Source: Cryptomeria japonica (lineage: Eukaryota; Streptophyta; Pinopsida; Cupressales; Cupressaceae). Taken from it: 64,000 nucleotides of DNA. Every line of letters begins with the position of its first letter. Positions within the stretch are counted from its first letter, which is position 1. Of this stretch, positions 10,894 through 23,955 are shown piece by piece. The DNA lies in contig NC_081406.1 of NCBI RefSeq assembly GCF_030272615.1, positions 398,484,439 through 398,548,438 on the forward strand, read 5' to 3'. The notes below the pieces were generated by a model. That model saw only the letters and a program-made list of their open reading frames with translations. It did no database searches and was not told where the DNA came from. The position numbers were made by a program, and so were the translations under genes.

Positions 10894-11749
10894 CAATTTT
10901 GTGGTTGCTTCTAATTAAAACATTTTTTTAGAATCTTCTTCTTATTCATCTAATTATGGCATTGAGACCTATGAGGCTCGACCATCTCTTTCCAATAGGG
11001 CATCCCTTTATGGTCCAGGTTTTCACATTTTAGCTAAGAGTGGATATAATGGCAATTAACAAAGGATTAAGGTTCCTTTAGAACAAAACATATGTGAAAC
11101 TTCCTTTAGACTTGGATATAATCCTTCAAAGCCCACCAAAGCATCTAAAAGACCATCTCTCAATGTGAATGTTATATTTAGTAGCGATTATAACCTCATC
11201 TCAATTAAATAATCATCCATGTCTTTCAACACTCATCCCACTCAAAAGGAAATTATGACAATTGAAAAGTCTCTTTATGAATCTCCCTAAGAGATTTCCA
11301 GTCCCACTTATGAGGCTTTATCTTCTATTCATTCTAATATTCTCTCTTCTATAAATATGGCCCTAAAGAGTTATACCTATCCCTTTCCTAAGGTTTGTTG
11401 TGTACAAGAGGAGCATGACTTAGTGGCATATTCTTCTCCTACAAACTACTTTCTTGATCAAGATTTTTCAATATTTATCATCTTATATATGTTTTTAATC
11501 TCATTGATGGTAGAACATTTAACATGTCATATTCAAATTCCTCATCCAATATGTCATATCTACAAATAACATTAATGGATATTATGCTTCTCATCATTAT
11601 GTGATATTGGTAGCTCATTTATTGGGGGATCATTGTCATTCATGATAGTACAATTTCACGTGCAATCATACCTTGGAAGCAACATAATAGCCTATTTTCA
11701 TCCCATCTCTTGTCTCTATGTGTGGGGACAAGAGTAATTTCAAACATCT
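10894..11749 (+). other. gypsy Y: degenerate post-protease region
   Basis: No intact gene is here. A broken frame includes YGPGFHILAKSGYNGN (about 11010-11057). This resembles the G-patch-like segment that follows the protease in Tat-type gypsy elements. Further broken coding runs to about 11570. The segment ends at the insertion of copia A, with CATCT (11745-11749) as the putative left target duplication. No reverse transcriptase is visible before the break. Confidence 0.5.
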
Positions 11750-13185
11750 TGTTGGCATTTTGAGTTTTTTGGTATTTTTCATAAAGATTGCATTAATGAT
11801 ATGTTGTCATTGATGTCAATTGAATCGGTAATGGTATTCATGTTATTGTTGATATTGTTGTTTTTTATATTGGCTAGTACCAATAAGGAGAGCTTTGTGG
11901 AAGATATTGTAAACTGGTATGTTAAGTTTTTGAGATGAACTAGTGAACCTATGTAAAGGGTTAAACCTTTCTATGTAATGTAACTGGTAAACCCTATCAG
12001 TTGTTAAACCCTAACCGATCAATTTTGATGGTTTATTATCTGATAAGCAGTAATGATGGAGACATGTGTGATCATTGAATGAGGATATGTTCAAATTGTT
12101 TTGGCGCATTTGTTTTTGTCTAGGGAAGGAGCAAAGTGGATTGCATTTAATGCACAATGCATGATGAGTTACAAAGTCCAAGAAGCGGTGATCATGGAGC
12201 AGTTGTAATTTTCTTGAAGAATGTGAAGAGATTGTCATGATTTCTAACGATCAAGATTGTACCGACTAGTTTGTAATCTTGATGATGAGAATTAGGTTTT
12301 TGTTGTGTTACCGACCTAATTGATTTCTATTTAAGGTCGATGAAGTTGTTTGTAAAGGTTGTTGGCAAGATTGATGAAAAACCATTGAGTGTGTAGTTGC
12401 CTAACTTGTGAATGGATCTGCACTTTGACTGAAGGCAGATTGAACCTTAGAAGGATCTGATCAAGAAAATGTAGTGCTACTCAAACAGATCAAAAAAACC
12501 TGTTGTCTTCTAACAATTACAGCAGAAGTTAAATCCCTTAACCGGGTAAGATCTATCAAGCTTGGTTACTCATTAAATCCTCTAACAAGGGGGTCTATTA
12601 GCTTGGATTCTTAAATCCTCCAGCAAGGTTACTCCTAACAGGGTATTGTTCTTTTAATCAAGGCATATTTGTAAATCCCTTAATTGGGTGATTCCTAACC
12701 GGAATTAGTTCTTAACAAGACTTATTATAAAGATTTAACAGGCTTGGCTCCTAATAGGGCGAACTTCAGAAGAGTTCAGATAGCTATCCTTGTGAGTCTC
12801 ATCTCACTATGGTTTTTACCTATTTGGGTTTTCCACATATAAACATTTGTGTCAAGTTGTGAATGCTTTTGTGGTTGTGATCTTATTTGTTGATATGGTT
12901 AATTTCTGATAAGGCATGTTATGTAGAAGCATTGAGAGATGAATATGTTGAGTTATGATTAAGCATTGTTGATGTTTACAAGATTGAAGTTGTTTACTAT
13001 TAAAATTATCATAACACTTAAACCAGTTGATGTCAAGTATTCTTATGAATATTGATCTTGATTGAGATATATTTACTTTGTTTGACTATGTTTGAGTTTG
13101 GGAACTTTATATGTTTTTCAATATACTGATTCACGCCCCCCCTCTTAGTATTCTACCAGATACTTATTCTTTCATCATACCATCA
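11750..13185 (+). repeat. 5' LTR of copia A
   Basis: It starts TGTTGGCATTTTGAG and ends TACCATCA just before the primer site. It contains the CATTGATGTCAA arm near its start and CGACCT..AGGTCG (12312-12339) around the TATA-like CTATTTAA. An array of CC-TTAAC-GGG micro-repeats (about 12534-12760) and a poly-C GATTCACGCCCCCC motif precede the end. Confidence 0.85.
12312..12339 (+). promoter_or_regulatory. TATA-like box within inverted repeat, LTR of A
   Basis: CGACCT (12312-12317) and AGGTCG (12334-12339) are exact inverted copies bracketing CTATTTAA. The same layout is in the 3' LTR of A (about 19350) and in B (26690-26715). It probably marks the transcription start of the LTR. Confidence 0.45.
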
Positions 13186-13187
13186 AT

Positions 13188-13199
13188 TGGTATCAGAGC
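13188..13199 (+). other. primer binding site of copia A
   Basis: TGGTATCAGAGC lies two bases after the 5' LTR. It is the standard complement to the 3' end of plant initiator tRNA-Met. Confidence 0.9.
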
Positions 13200-13256
13200 A
13201 TCTCAGGTCCTCTTAATCTAAAAGCCTAACAACTTGAGGAAAAGATCTTGTAGATC

Positions 13257-16200
13257 ATGATGAAGAAAGAAGGTCCAAAGTTCAACAAAGATAAATAGAA
13301 TATGGAGTGACATAATGAAGATTTACATCAAGAGTCTTGGTAGTCAATATTGGGATCATATAGAAAATAAGTATACTACACCTACTATACCCCTGATTGA
13401 TGATCAAAAGAAAGAATAACAAGAAAATCACCAGGTATTAGAAGCTATTATTAGTTCCCTGTCTAATGTTGAATATGTATATGTTCATGGTCTTGGAACT
13501 GCATATGAAGTATGGAAAAAATTAGAAGAGATTTATAGCAGTGATAAACATGTTAATATTGCCAAAGAGGAGAGTTTAAGAGGAAAGTTTAACGACATGA
13601 GAATGTGTGAAGGTGAGAATATCTAGTAGTACGGTCAAAGGATTAAAGACATAGTTGGTGAGATAAAGAGTGCAGGAGGGAAAGTAGAAGATGCCACAGT
13701 ATTTAGTAAGATAATAAGAACCCTGCTATCGATCTATGCTATCTAAGTTGCAGTTATTCAGGAGCTGAAATCCATTGACAAGACAAAGGTAACTCTTGAC
13801 TCTATTATTGGCAAACTTACTGCTTTTGAACTAAATGGCTATGATGGTAGTGTACAGAAATTAGAATCTGCATTTAAAGCTTCTATCACTAACCCATCTA
13901 TGAGAAGAAGTAGAAATACTGACCATAACTATGAATCTAGATCCAGCAGAGATGCTGAAGATGAAGACAGGTTAGTGGAACTTGAAGAATTGTTGGCAAA
14001 ACAACTGCCTAGAGACACTGGTAAATATAGAGGTAAGCTACCTTTAAAATGTTTTGCATGCAACAAGATTGATCATATATCATAAAATTGCCCTAATGGT
14101 GAAAATGAATACAAGAGAGACAAATTTAAGAAATACAAGGGTAAAGGCAAGAGAGATTGTCTTGTAGCTATTGATAGTGGTATTACTGATGAAGAATCTG
14201 ATGATGATGCTAGTGAAGATATTGTGTTTGTAGCTATTAAGGAAGAAATATCATATCAAAAGGCACTAGTATCTAAAATGGATAACTCTGATGATTGGAT
14301 CATTGATTGTGGTTGGTCACATCACATGACCAGTGATCAGAGCAAATTTCTTTTCTTGAAGGAATTTGATGGTGGTATTGTCAGATTTGACAATGACTCA
14401 CCCTGTATGGTTAAAGGTAAGGGAGTAATTTCTCTTAATGGTAAGAGTAGTGTTGACGATGTCTATTGGGTTGAAGGCCTAGAGCATAATATTTTAAGTG
14501 TGGCACAACCTAATGACACAGGATACCCACTGGAGTTTATAAATGGAATGTACAAAATCTTTGACAACAAAGGTGAATTGATTGCAACTGGGAAATAGAC
14601 CAGGGGTAATCTATTTCATCTCAATCCTAAAGTTAGCAACTATTTTTATGCAAAAATAGATGATAGCTGGCTTTGGCATAGGAGATTTTGTCATATAAAT
14701 TTTGACAATATTGTTAAAGTAAGCAAGACTAAGATAGTAGGAGGTCTGCCTCATCTAGACAAACCGGTTAATGCTCTTTGTAAAGAATGTCAACTAGGAA
14801 AGATGACTTCTTCAAATTTTAAGAGAAAGTCCTTCTCAACAAAGAACTTGTTAGATTTGGTTCATATAGACCTATGTGGACCAATAAGAACAAGAAGCAT
14901 TCAAGGTGACAGATACTTCATGATCTTCACTGATGATTGTTTAAGGATGATGTGGGTCACATTCTTGAAGGACAAGAATGAAGCTTATGGTAAATTCAAG
15001 GAATTTAGAGCCTTAGCTGAGAAAGAGAGTGGCAAAAAGATAAAATGTCTAAGAACAGATCAAGGTAGTGAATTCACTTCTGTAGAGTTCACTAAATATT
15101 GTGATGATAATGGTATCAAGCGACAACTTTTTGCACCAAGGAAACCACAACAGAATGGTATAGTAGAGAGAAACAACCGGTCAGTAGTTGAAGCTGCTAG
15201 GACTATCTTGATACAAGGAGGTGTATCAAAAGCATTTTGGAAAGAAGCTGTAAGTACAATTGTGTACACAATGAATCAAGTTCAGGTGAAGAGAGGTAAG
15301 GACAAGACCCCGTATGAGTATTGGTATGGGACATCACCTGATGTTAGATATTTTGAGATATTTGGAAGCAAATGTTTTATTAAAAGAGGTGAGTACATAA
15401 GCAAGTTTGAAGCTAAGAGTGATCAAGGCATATTTCTTGGCTACTCCACCAAGAGTAAGGCCTATAAATGCTTCAACAATCAGGCACAAAAAATTGTTGA
15501 AAGTGCTGATGTTCATGTAGATGAATGTCCTAAAATTTTAAAAGGAACCAGTTCTGAGAAGAAGGATGAAGATCCTTGATTTTTGCTTTTGGAACCTGAA
15601 ATTGTTAAATCAGAAACTAGTAAAGAAAATCCCGATGTACTTGTTCAAGTGAAACAAATAAATTCAGAAGATGATAATGAAGAAGCTGAACCTGAAGAGA
15701 ATGATCATGTTATTCCTAGGTATGTGAGACTGAATCACAGTCTTGAATAGATAATTGGGGATAAGGATGCAGGTGTACTAACTAGAAGGAGAATAAGAGA
15801 GAACTCTTGTATGATCTCCATCTTTGAACCTAGAAGTGCTAAGGAGGCATTTGGTGATGATCATTGGGTGAAAGCTATGGAGGAGGATTTGGATAAAATT
15901 GAGAAGAACAAAACTTGGACTCTGGTACCTCGACTGGTAAACAAGAATGTTATAGGTACTAATGGGTGTTCAGAAAAAAATTAAATGAAGATGGTGTTGT
16001 AGTTTGCAATAAGGCAAGATTAGTATGCAAAGGATATGCGCAAGAAGAAGGAGAGGATTATGAAGAAACTTTTGCATCATTAGCAAGACTGGAAGGTGTC
16101 AGAACATCGCTTGCATTTGTAGCTCATAAAAAGTTAAAGGTATACTAGATGGATGTTAAGTCTGCATTCTTGAATGGGATACTAGAAGAAGAGATTTATA

Positions 16201-17360
16201 TAGAGAAGCCTGATGGTTATGCATTGACAGATAAGGAAGACATGGTATGCAAATTGCATAAAGCCTTGTATGGATTAAAGTAGGCACCTAGAGAATGGTA
16301 TGAACGACTTCATACTCATTTGATGAAGATAGGATTTTCTAGAACCAATGATGACAACAACATTTATCTCAAGTCTGAAGGAGATGAAATACTGGTCAGT
16401 GAAGTATTTGTAGATGACATTATATTTGGAGGTAATGATGACATGAGTAATTGTTTTGCAGATGAAATGAAGAATGAATTTGACATGTCATTAGTAGGGG
16501 AAATAAAAAAATTCATAGGCTTACAGATACAGTAGATGAAGAATTGTATCTTCATTACTCAATCTAAGTATGTGAAAGAGGTCTTGAAGACTTCCAGTAT
16601 GAGTGACTATAAACCAATTGGAACCCCAATGGTTACAAGTTGTAAATTGTCCAAAGAAGATGCATCTAAGTCTGTAGATGAAAAGGAATACAGGTCAATG
16701 ATTGAAAAATTACACTATGTTGTTCACAGTTGACCAGATATTGCCCATGCAGTTGGTATTGTTGCTAGATTTCAGAAGAATCCAAAGGAGGCACATCTGA
16801 TGGCAACCAAAAGAATTTTTAGACATCTGAAAGGTACTGTTGACTATGGGTTATGGTATCCATATGGTAGAAATTTTGATTTGATAGCATACACAAATGC
16901 TGATTGGGCAAGAAATATTGATGACCAGAAGAGTACCACCGGTGGAGCATTCTTTCTAGGAGGAAGACTAGTCTCATGGAGTAGTAAAAATAAGAGTTGC
17001 ACTTCACAATCTATTGTTGAAGCTGAATATGTAGCAACTTATATGAATTGCACACAAGCTATGTGGATGAGGCACATTTTAGAAGGTTTGGAGATGGAAA
17101 TCTCAGAACCAAAAAAATATTTTGTGTGATAATACAAGTGCAATAAACATTTCAAAAATCTTGTTTTGCACACAAGGACTAAGCACATTGAATTGAAATA
17201 TCACTTCTTGAGGGAAAAAGTTCAAAGTAAAGATGTTATCTTGGAGCATGTTTCTACCAAGGAGTAGCTTGCAGATATCTTTACCAAATCTCTGCCTAAG
17301 ACCACTTTTGAGTATCTTAGAAGTGAATTGGGGGTTGTCCCTCTTCATGGAGTTAGTTGA
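13257..17360 (+). pseudogene. gag-pol: copia A gag-pol polyprotein, decayed
   Basis: The start is at 13257 (ATGATGAAGAAAGAAGG). Domains in order are: Gag (about 13300-13870) with KIIRTLLSIYAI and SIDKTKVTLDSIIGKLTAFEL; a zinc knuckle CFACNKIDHIS with its last part broken (14050-14085); and protease DCGWSHHMT at about 14308 (Ser of D-S-G replaced by Cys). The integrase zinc region has WHRRFCHINF and CKECQLGK, and its core has DLCGP, TDQGSEF and PQQNGIVERNN (to about 15180). RT has an FVDDIIF box (FVDD 16407-16418). RNase H has STTGGAFFLGG and EAEYVATYMNC. Stops include TAG at 16146, 16281, 16533 and 17265, all where related copies have Gln. There are frameshifts near 13300, 15960 and 17125. 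Domain order proves Ty1/copia. The final stop is at 17358. Confidence 0.9.
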
Positions 17361-17407
17361 GCATGATGTTAATTGCATCTATCCCTAAACCACTTGCAAA
17401 ATTTTAC

Positions 17408-18486
17408 TGTTAGGCCCCGGAAGGCAACTGAGAGGGGGGGGTGAATCAGTTGTCTATTAATTTCAACCCGAATATAACTTAATCAAACATGATACTTAAT
17501 ATTGGTAAACCAAACTTAATGTCAGCTGACAGATTAGTAGTTAATATTAATACCGGTGAAACTTAATGCATAAAACAAAAAGAGAAGCAACATCCACAAC
17601 TCAAAACACGTAGACTTTAACGTGGAAACCCTGTAAGGGGAAAAACCATGATGGGAAAACTTACCCACAATCAGATGATACTACTGCAGATAGTATGTGT
17701 ATACAAATAGGGTCTGCACATGTAGAAAGGCCAACCGCCTAGAGCACACTGCTCAAATGGGAGTTGCAATGACTATAGTAGGATGGTTAAATCTTAGAAT
17801 AATGTACTACTCAAAATAGCATCTCCAATGTTGGATTTAGTACTGATTAAGCTCTGATAATCACCTTCAAACCTTCCTTGAACCTTCTCTATGGTCTACT
17901 CATATGATCTTAAATATTCGCACATACCATGTTACAATACCATAACCTTACATACCATATACCATCACATTTCATCTCACAAATGAGATCTTACATATAT
18001 ACCAAAACCTAAGATTAAATGTGTAGGTCGTCTCACTAAGAATATTACAATTAAATCAATTACAAATAAGTCAAGATGCAATGCATCATGTCAGCTCAAT
18101 ACATTTACAATAATATCCAATCAATAAATCATCTCCATAATGTGTTATGTTGATCTGGAATAGATAATGCATACCAGTCCATAACCTAGACCAATTTGTC
18201 GATAACAAAAAATATGTCAACCCAATTAGACCAATAACCAAAACACCAAAACCAAGTATCCAAACCATGTATTCGACATAAACTAGTGATCTTTAGATTA
18301 TAACAAGTCATCCTCAGTGCCGGTGAATAATATAACCTGTCGGTGAACAATATACCGGTGGTTGTGCATAAGCCACTAAACTTGCCAGTGAACACAATGT
18401 GTCGGTTCAACATAACCAAAGATCTCTAGTAGGATAAGTGTTGACATCAATGAAAAAACTAATGCAACACATCCATAATACCAACA
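17408..18486 (-). repeat. solo LTR G (minus strand) inside copia A
   Basis: TGTTAGGCCCCGG at the left and ATAATACCAACA at the right are the ends. The insert is flanked by an exact 5-bp duplication TTTAC (17403-17407 and 18487-18491). Read on the minus strand it begins TGTTGGTATTATGG. It has a CATTGATGTCAACA arm, and near its end the poly-C TGATTCACCCCCC motif, so it is a copia-type LTR of about 1.08 kb. No internal region remains, so unequal recombination between its two LTRs is the likely origin. Confidence 0.85.
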
Positions 18487-18579
18487 TTTACATGGATTGA
18501 TGAAGAAGTGGATGTATTCCATAGGGGGAGCATCAAGTTGCAGAATGATGTTGATGCACAGTGAGAGCAGAATTACATG

Positions 18580-18780
18580 TTTTACTTTCACTTTGGCATT
18601 GTTGTCAAAGGTGGAGAAGAATTATGTGATTGATGTGTATGAGTAGGTGAACCAGTGGTAGGTTGAAGACAAAACAGAGCAAGGTGAATACTTGGTAATG
18701 TAAACCAGGATTCCTATTCACCAACAACAGCCATCAGAGGCATTGATATTTGTATTACCATCAATGCCAAAGGGGGAGAC
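18580..18780 (+). other. two polypurine tracts of copia A
   Basis: The upstream tract is GGCATTGTTGTCAAAGG then TGGAGAAG at about 18594-18618. The terminal tract is CATCAATGCCAAAGGGGGAG (from about 18759) and lies directly before the 3' LTR. The terminal one should prime plus-strand DNA; the upstream one recurs in elements B, C, E and F. Confidence 0.65.
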
Positions 18781-20117
18781 TGTTGGCATTTTGAGTTTGT
18801 TGGTATTTTGCATAAATATTACATTAATGATATGTTGTCATTGTTGTCAATTGAACTGGTAATGGTATTCATGTTATTGTTGATATTGTTGTTTTTTATA
18901 TTGGCTAGTAACCAGTAAGGAGAGCTTTGTGGAAGATGTTGTAAACCGGTATGTTAAGTTTGTGAGATGAGCTGGTGAAGCGGTGTAAAGGGTTAAACCT
19001 TTCTATGTAATATAACTGGTAAACAATATCACCTGTTAAACCCTAACCGATCAAGTTTGATGGTTTATTATCTGATAAGTGGTAATGATGGAGACAAGTG
19101 TAATCATTGAATGAGGATATGTTCAAATTGTTTTGGTGCATTTGTTTTTGTCTAGGGAAGGAGCAAAGTAGATTGCATCTAATGCACAACGCGTGATGAG
19201 TTACAAAGTCCGAAGAAGTGGCGATCATGGAGCAGTTGAAATTTTATTGAAGAATGTGAAGAGATTGTCATGATTTCTAACAGTCAAGATTGTACCGACT
19301 AGTTTGTAATCTCGATGATGAGAATTAGGTTTTTGTTGTGTTATCGACCTAATTGATTTCTATTTAAGGTCGATGAAGTTGTTTGTAAAGGTTGTTGGCA
19401 AGATTGATGAAAACCCATTGAGTGTGTAGTTGCCTAACCTGTGAATGGATCTACACTTTGAGTGAAGGTAGATTGAAGCTTAGAAGGATCTGATAAAGCA
19501 AATGTAGTTCTACTTAGACAGATCAAGAAAAATTGTTGTTTTCTAACAATTACAAGAGAAGTTAAATCCCTTAACCGGGTAATCTCTAACAAGATTGGTT
19601 ACTCATTAAATCCTCTAACAAGGTGGTCTGTTAGCTTGGATTCTTAAATCCTCCAACAAGGTTACTCCTAACAGGGTATTGTGCTTTTAATCAAGGCATA
19701 TTTGTAAATCCCTTAACCGAGTGCTTCCTAACCAGAATTAGATCTTAATAGGACTTATTGTAAAGCTTTAATAGGCTTGGCTCCTAATAGGGTGAACTTT
19801 AAAAGAGTTTAGATAGCTATCCTTGTGAGTCTCATCTCACCATGGTTTTTACCTATTTGGGTTTTCTACGTATAAACATTTGTGTCAAGTGGTGAATGCT
19901 TTTGTGGTTGTGATCTTATTTGTTGATATGGTTAATTTCTGATAAGGCATGTTATGTAGAAGCATTGAGAGATGAATATGTTGAGTTATGATTAAGCATT
20001 GTTGATGTTTACAAGATTGAAGTTGTTTACTATTAAATTTGTCATAACAGTTAAACTGGTTGATGTCAAGTATTCTTATAATATTGATCTTGATTGATAT
20101 ATGTTTACATTGTTTGT
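18781..20117 (+). repeat. 3' LTR of copia A, truncated
   Basis: It matches 11750-13090 closely, including the TATA inverted repeat and the CC-TTAAC-GGG array. It stops near 20117, before the poly-C motif. There it joins DNA that matches the D LTR tail at about 34130-34188. Confidence 0.8.
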
Positions 20118-20200
20118 TTGATTTTGATAGGTTATTTGCATACATGTGTTTACTGGGTTCTGTGAAGTTGTATTTCACAACTTTAACATGGTATCAAAGC

Positions 20201-21817
20201 TTCAAACCTGAGGCTTTCCTATTCTTTAGACTGGGAGATTCTACCTATAGCAAGTCTTCTATACAATTTGGGTTGATTTGGACCTCACCATTGAATCTGG
20301 CATGTGTCAAATAGTTAAGGTTGACCTTTTGTTTGTCAATTTTTGATTCACGAGGCTAGATCCGTGAGGGTTTGAAAATTCAGCCTTTTTGTGATCTAGG
20401 GGGCACTTGGTTTTTTGTTGGCTTCTGGAGGTCAATTCCATGAATTTTGATACATAATTTTCCTATTTTCGATGACAGGGGCATCTAGGACATGATTTTT
20501 TATTGGCATGTTTTTCAAGATAAAAAAATCCTTACGACTGTACTTGCACCTACATTAGAAATATTTTCAAAAAAAATTTAAAAAAATAAAATCAAGTTGG
20601 TGCATGTTAAAAGATTTTTTTTATTAAAAAAAAAAACAATTCAACCCTTTACAGCAAAAGTAAATTGCATCAGTGTTGTCATCGGTGGTACAGTCAATAG
20701 TACAGACAACTTGCATGGCCCCTATGACCCACTTTGTGCCCTAAAAGAGGGGTTTTTTTTCTTCTGGCCATATATTGGGCATATAATATCAATTTTTGGC
20801 AAAGGAGATATCATCAAAAAGTTGGTTTCATCTACTTTCCAGATATGTGGGTTTCATTACTTGGTTTTACTGCTCGTGTATTCTACAACCATTTGAAGTT
20901 AGAGGTGTTGTTTTCAGTCCCAAGCTCATTAATTTTTGTCAATTTCTCCAATTTTCACGATTCTAGTGGTGTTGGGATAGCATTTCAGAGCTCTTCATAG
21001 AAATCCATGTACTTTTTCTAGATTTTACTCGAGGTACATTTTATTCAATTTTTTGTGTTTTCACACTCTAGTGAATTATTTGGACATATGACATCGTGGA
21101 AACTTCTCGTTTGTGTGGGATGACTTGTTTTTGGCTGTTCTTCATGTATTTCCAGTCTTATGTCTTTTTTGACATTCTGAGCTTTCATTGTAAGCACTTT
21201 TGATTTTGTAATCAAAATGAGATAAAGTGCCTATCTATTGCACATGTATTATGGGATCTTGCACATCATTTTTGTGCCTTATTGTACCCGCACTATGATA
21301 TAAAGTGTCATGGGGGTTTGATGTTTGTCTGTATTTTACTTCATATCTTTCTCATGCGTGTGTGCCTTGGTTTGTACACCCTTTGTATTTTCTTGTACTT
21401 TCATGTCTGCACGGTTAGATGTTCTTGGTTCTTCTTCATGCACTACATTATGACTTTTAAATTCAATGTACCTATCATACCTCTCCCTTGTTAGCATTAT
21501 GGGGGGGTTTCTACTGTTGGTGCTAATGCTTCCTTGGTTTCATATTGGAGTGAGCTATGTATTTTGTATTTGTTCCTATGTACTAGGAGGATGCAACAGT
21601 TGGTTACCCATGCATTTCAATGAGATGGAATACTTACCATATGGGCACTCTTGCATTCCTATTTTCTAGAGGTGACCTTCCATTTTTCATTTGATTAGTT
21701 CTTTAGACTATTGGTACTTGTGCCATCTATATCTTTGGGTTCCAGATGTTTTGCCTATGTTTTCCATTTGATTCGGATTCAAGTAGTGTCATTGTGGGCA
21801 CTCATGCATATTCATGT
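20201..21817 (+). other. internal region of D, no gene seen
   Basis: Several ORFs of 60-100 codons occur in different frames and none shows a domain or motif I recognise. Runs of A and T (around 20520-20640) and low coding character suggest untranslated retroelement sequence. CTTCT at 21818-21822 is the left duplication of copia B. Confidence 0.5.
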
Positions 21818-23955
21818 CTTCTTGTTGGCATATGTGCAGAGCTTGATGACATGATGATATTGTATGTTGTCATTGATGTCAATATGTTGAAGTATGAACC
21901 AGTATATTGAAGTAAGCAAACTGGCAAGAGAACCGGTATGATATTGTGAACCGGTATGTAATGCCCCTACCCTAGTTAGACTTAAAACCTGTTTGGCCTT
22001 GGTTGACTTCCTATGTGGCATTTTTGAATGGTTGGTTAACCGTGATGCAAGGTTGTAGATTAGATAATTTAAATAATTGTGCATACCTATTATTGTGCTT
22101 TTGCAGCGATTCTTGTGTAAATGTAATTGTTTCCTAATTTTTGTAGTAAATCTCGAGCTAATGCCTTCATTGAAAATGTATATGTATATGTATGCTTGCG
22201 TGATTCATGGGTGCAGGAGATTGCAGGTACAACACCGCCTATGGTGAGGTTCATCTCCTTCGGGATTCGCAGGATTGAGTATACCACCTCCATCCTTAGA
22301 ATTCGGATTTGGGGGTCATAAAACTCTCATCTTGCCTTAGCCATGGTCAGGTGAGCGTCGTGTGTGGTCTATAGGTTTTTTCTTTTCATTGGGTTGCGTG
22401 TTGTGTGATTGGTGGACTTCCTCGGTTTGCATGCCTTGCGCGGGGTAAGTGGAGTTTGTTATCCTAAGTATTTAATTCAACTTAATGAGTAGATGTACGC
22501 ATTAGTAATTTAGAAATTTAAAATAGGTAGTTTCTTTTATATGATTAATCGTTAATTTAAAGAGATCGCTTTAATTATAATTGTAGCAAGTTTAAAGTAT
22601 TTAACTTGAATTAATGTGTTCATTTATGCATTAGTAGTTGAGAAAATTAGAATAAATAGGTTTCTTTCATGAGATTAGTCATTTATTAAAAAGGTCGCTT
22701 TATTATGTTGTAGCGAGTTAATTTAATAGTTAATTTTAATAATAACGAAATTCAATGAGTTATGCGTTTTAGAAAGGAAAGATTTAAAGTCATTGGGAAA
22801 TAGAAATAAATTAATCATTTTCGCATTTTGGAAGTGAAAGGGTAAATTTTATTATTTAAAAGAAATTATTATTTTTACTTGTAAAGTTGATATAGTATAA
22901 AAGATTGATTTTTGGAAATTTAAATTAATCAAAATGCTTTACCCTGGTCAATAGTTTCGAAATATAATGTAGGCCTAAATTAATATTGAGAAATTAAAAT
23001 TTAAAACTCAATAAGAAATAGAAGCATTTTAATTTTAATAAGAAAAGCGAATAAGATGTATTGAATAATGGAAAGGAATGATTTCCATTTTTCATTTTCT
23101 TTTATTTTAAAAATAAATGCTTAAATTCGAAATTGAAAATTAGGTCAAAAAGAGGGGTTTCTCATTTAACCTAGTTTTTGAAATATTTTTGGGGTTCTTT
23201 TTTTGGTCATCCTTTTTGGAAAAAAAAATGGTTTTGGAAGGGAGATTGGAGATTTTGGAAAAAGATGGAGTTTTACAGCAGCAGATCTGGGGGCTCATCA
23301 TCAAAATCCTTCCAGGAAAGCTTGTTGAGGTAGGAATCTCTTTTATCGATTTGTTTAAGTTGTTTTTAACAAAAAAAAAAGAAAAGGGGCTTGTATGTTT
23401 TTCTTGCAATTTCGGTTTTCAGATTCTCCATTGTTGTCCATGAGTAAGTTTTATTGTAGAAATTTGTTAAAGGGTAGCTTTGTTGGATCTTTGTGTGAGA
23501 GGTGAGTTTCCTTGTGCCAAAGATTTGCTTAATGGGTGGGTTATTCAACAATTTCCTCTATTGTTTTGAAACCCTTGACATTCTGGAAAAATAAATGTGT
23601 ATGTGACTGTGATTTTCTTTCAAAAAAATGGGAGATTGCTAGAAAATATATGGACTGTGATTTTCTTTCAAAAAAAATGGGGGATTGCTGGAAAATGTTT
23701 TAAGTCTGTGTTTCAGACTGTGTGGACTGTTTTGGTTAGTTATTTACCTTTTTATCAATACTTGCATATACTATTTTAAAAAAAATATATATTCAATGAG
23801 TAAAAATAATTTTTATGAGAGTATTTCATGACTGGGAAGATTTTTTTTGACTGCACATTTTGGCAGTTTTGTCTTGGTCTGTTATTGTTATTTTAAAAAA
23901 AAAAAATTTAAAAAAAATAAGAAAATAAAATTTTATTACAACCCCATGACTGGGA

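Larger units (their letters stand above)
11750..20117 (+). mobile_element. Ty1/copia element A
   Basis: 5' LTR, iMet-type primer site, decayed gag-pol in copia order (Gag, protease, integrase, RT, RNase H), polypurine tract and a truncated 3' LTR are all present. A solo LTR (G) sits between the end of pol and the 3' LTR. The 3' LTR lacks its last roughly 100 bases and is joined near 20117 to the tail of the 5' LTR of element D, so the right target duplication is lost. Confidence 0.85.

Noticed and set aside
18086-18591. Minus-strand ORFs of 60-77 codons
   Set aside because: They fall within solo LTR G or just beyond it and follow LTR sequence conserved for other reasons.
20597-21669. Aromatic and Cys-rich ORFs of 67-99 codons in element D
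   Set aside because: Overlapping frames, T-rich composition and no recognisable motif; probably untranslated retroelement DNA.
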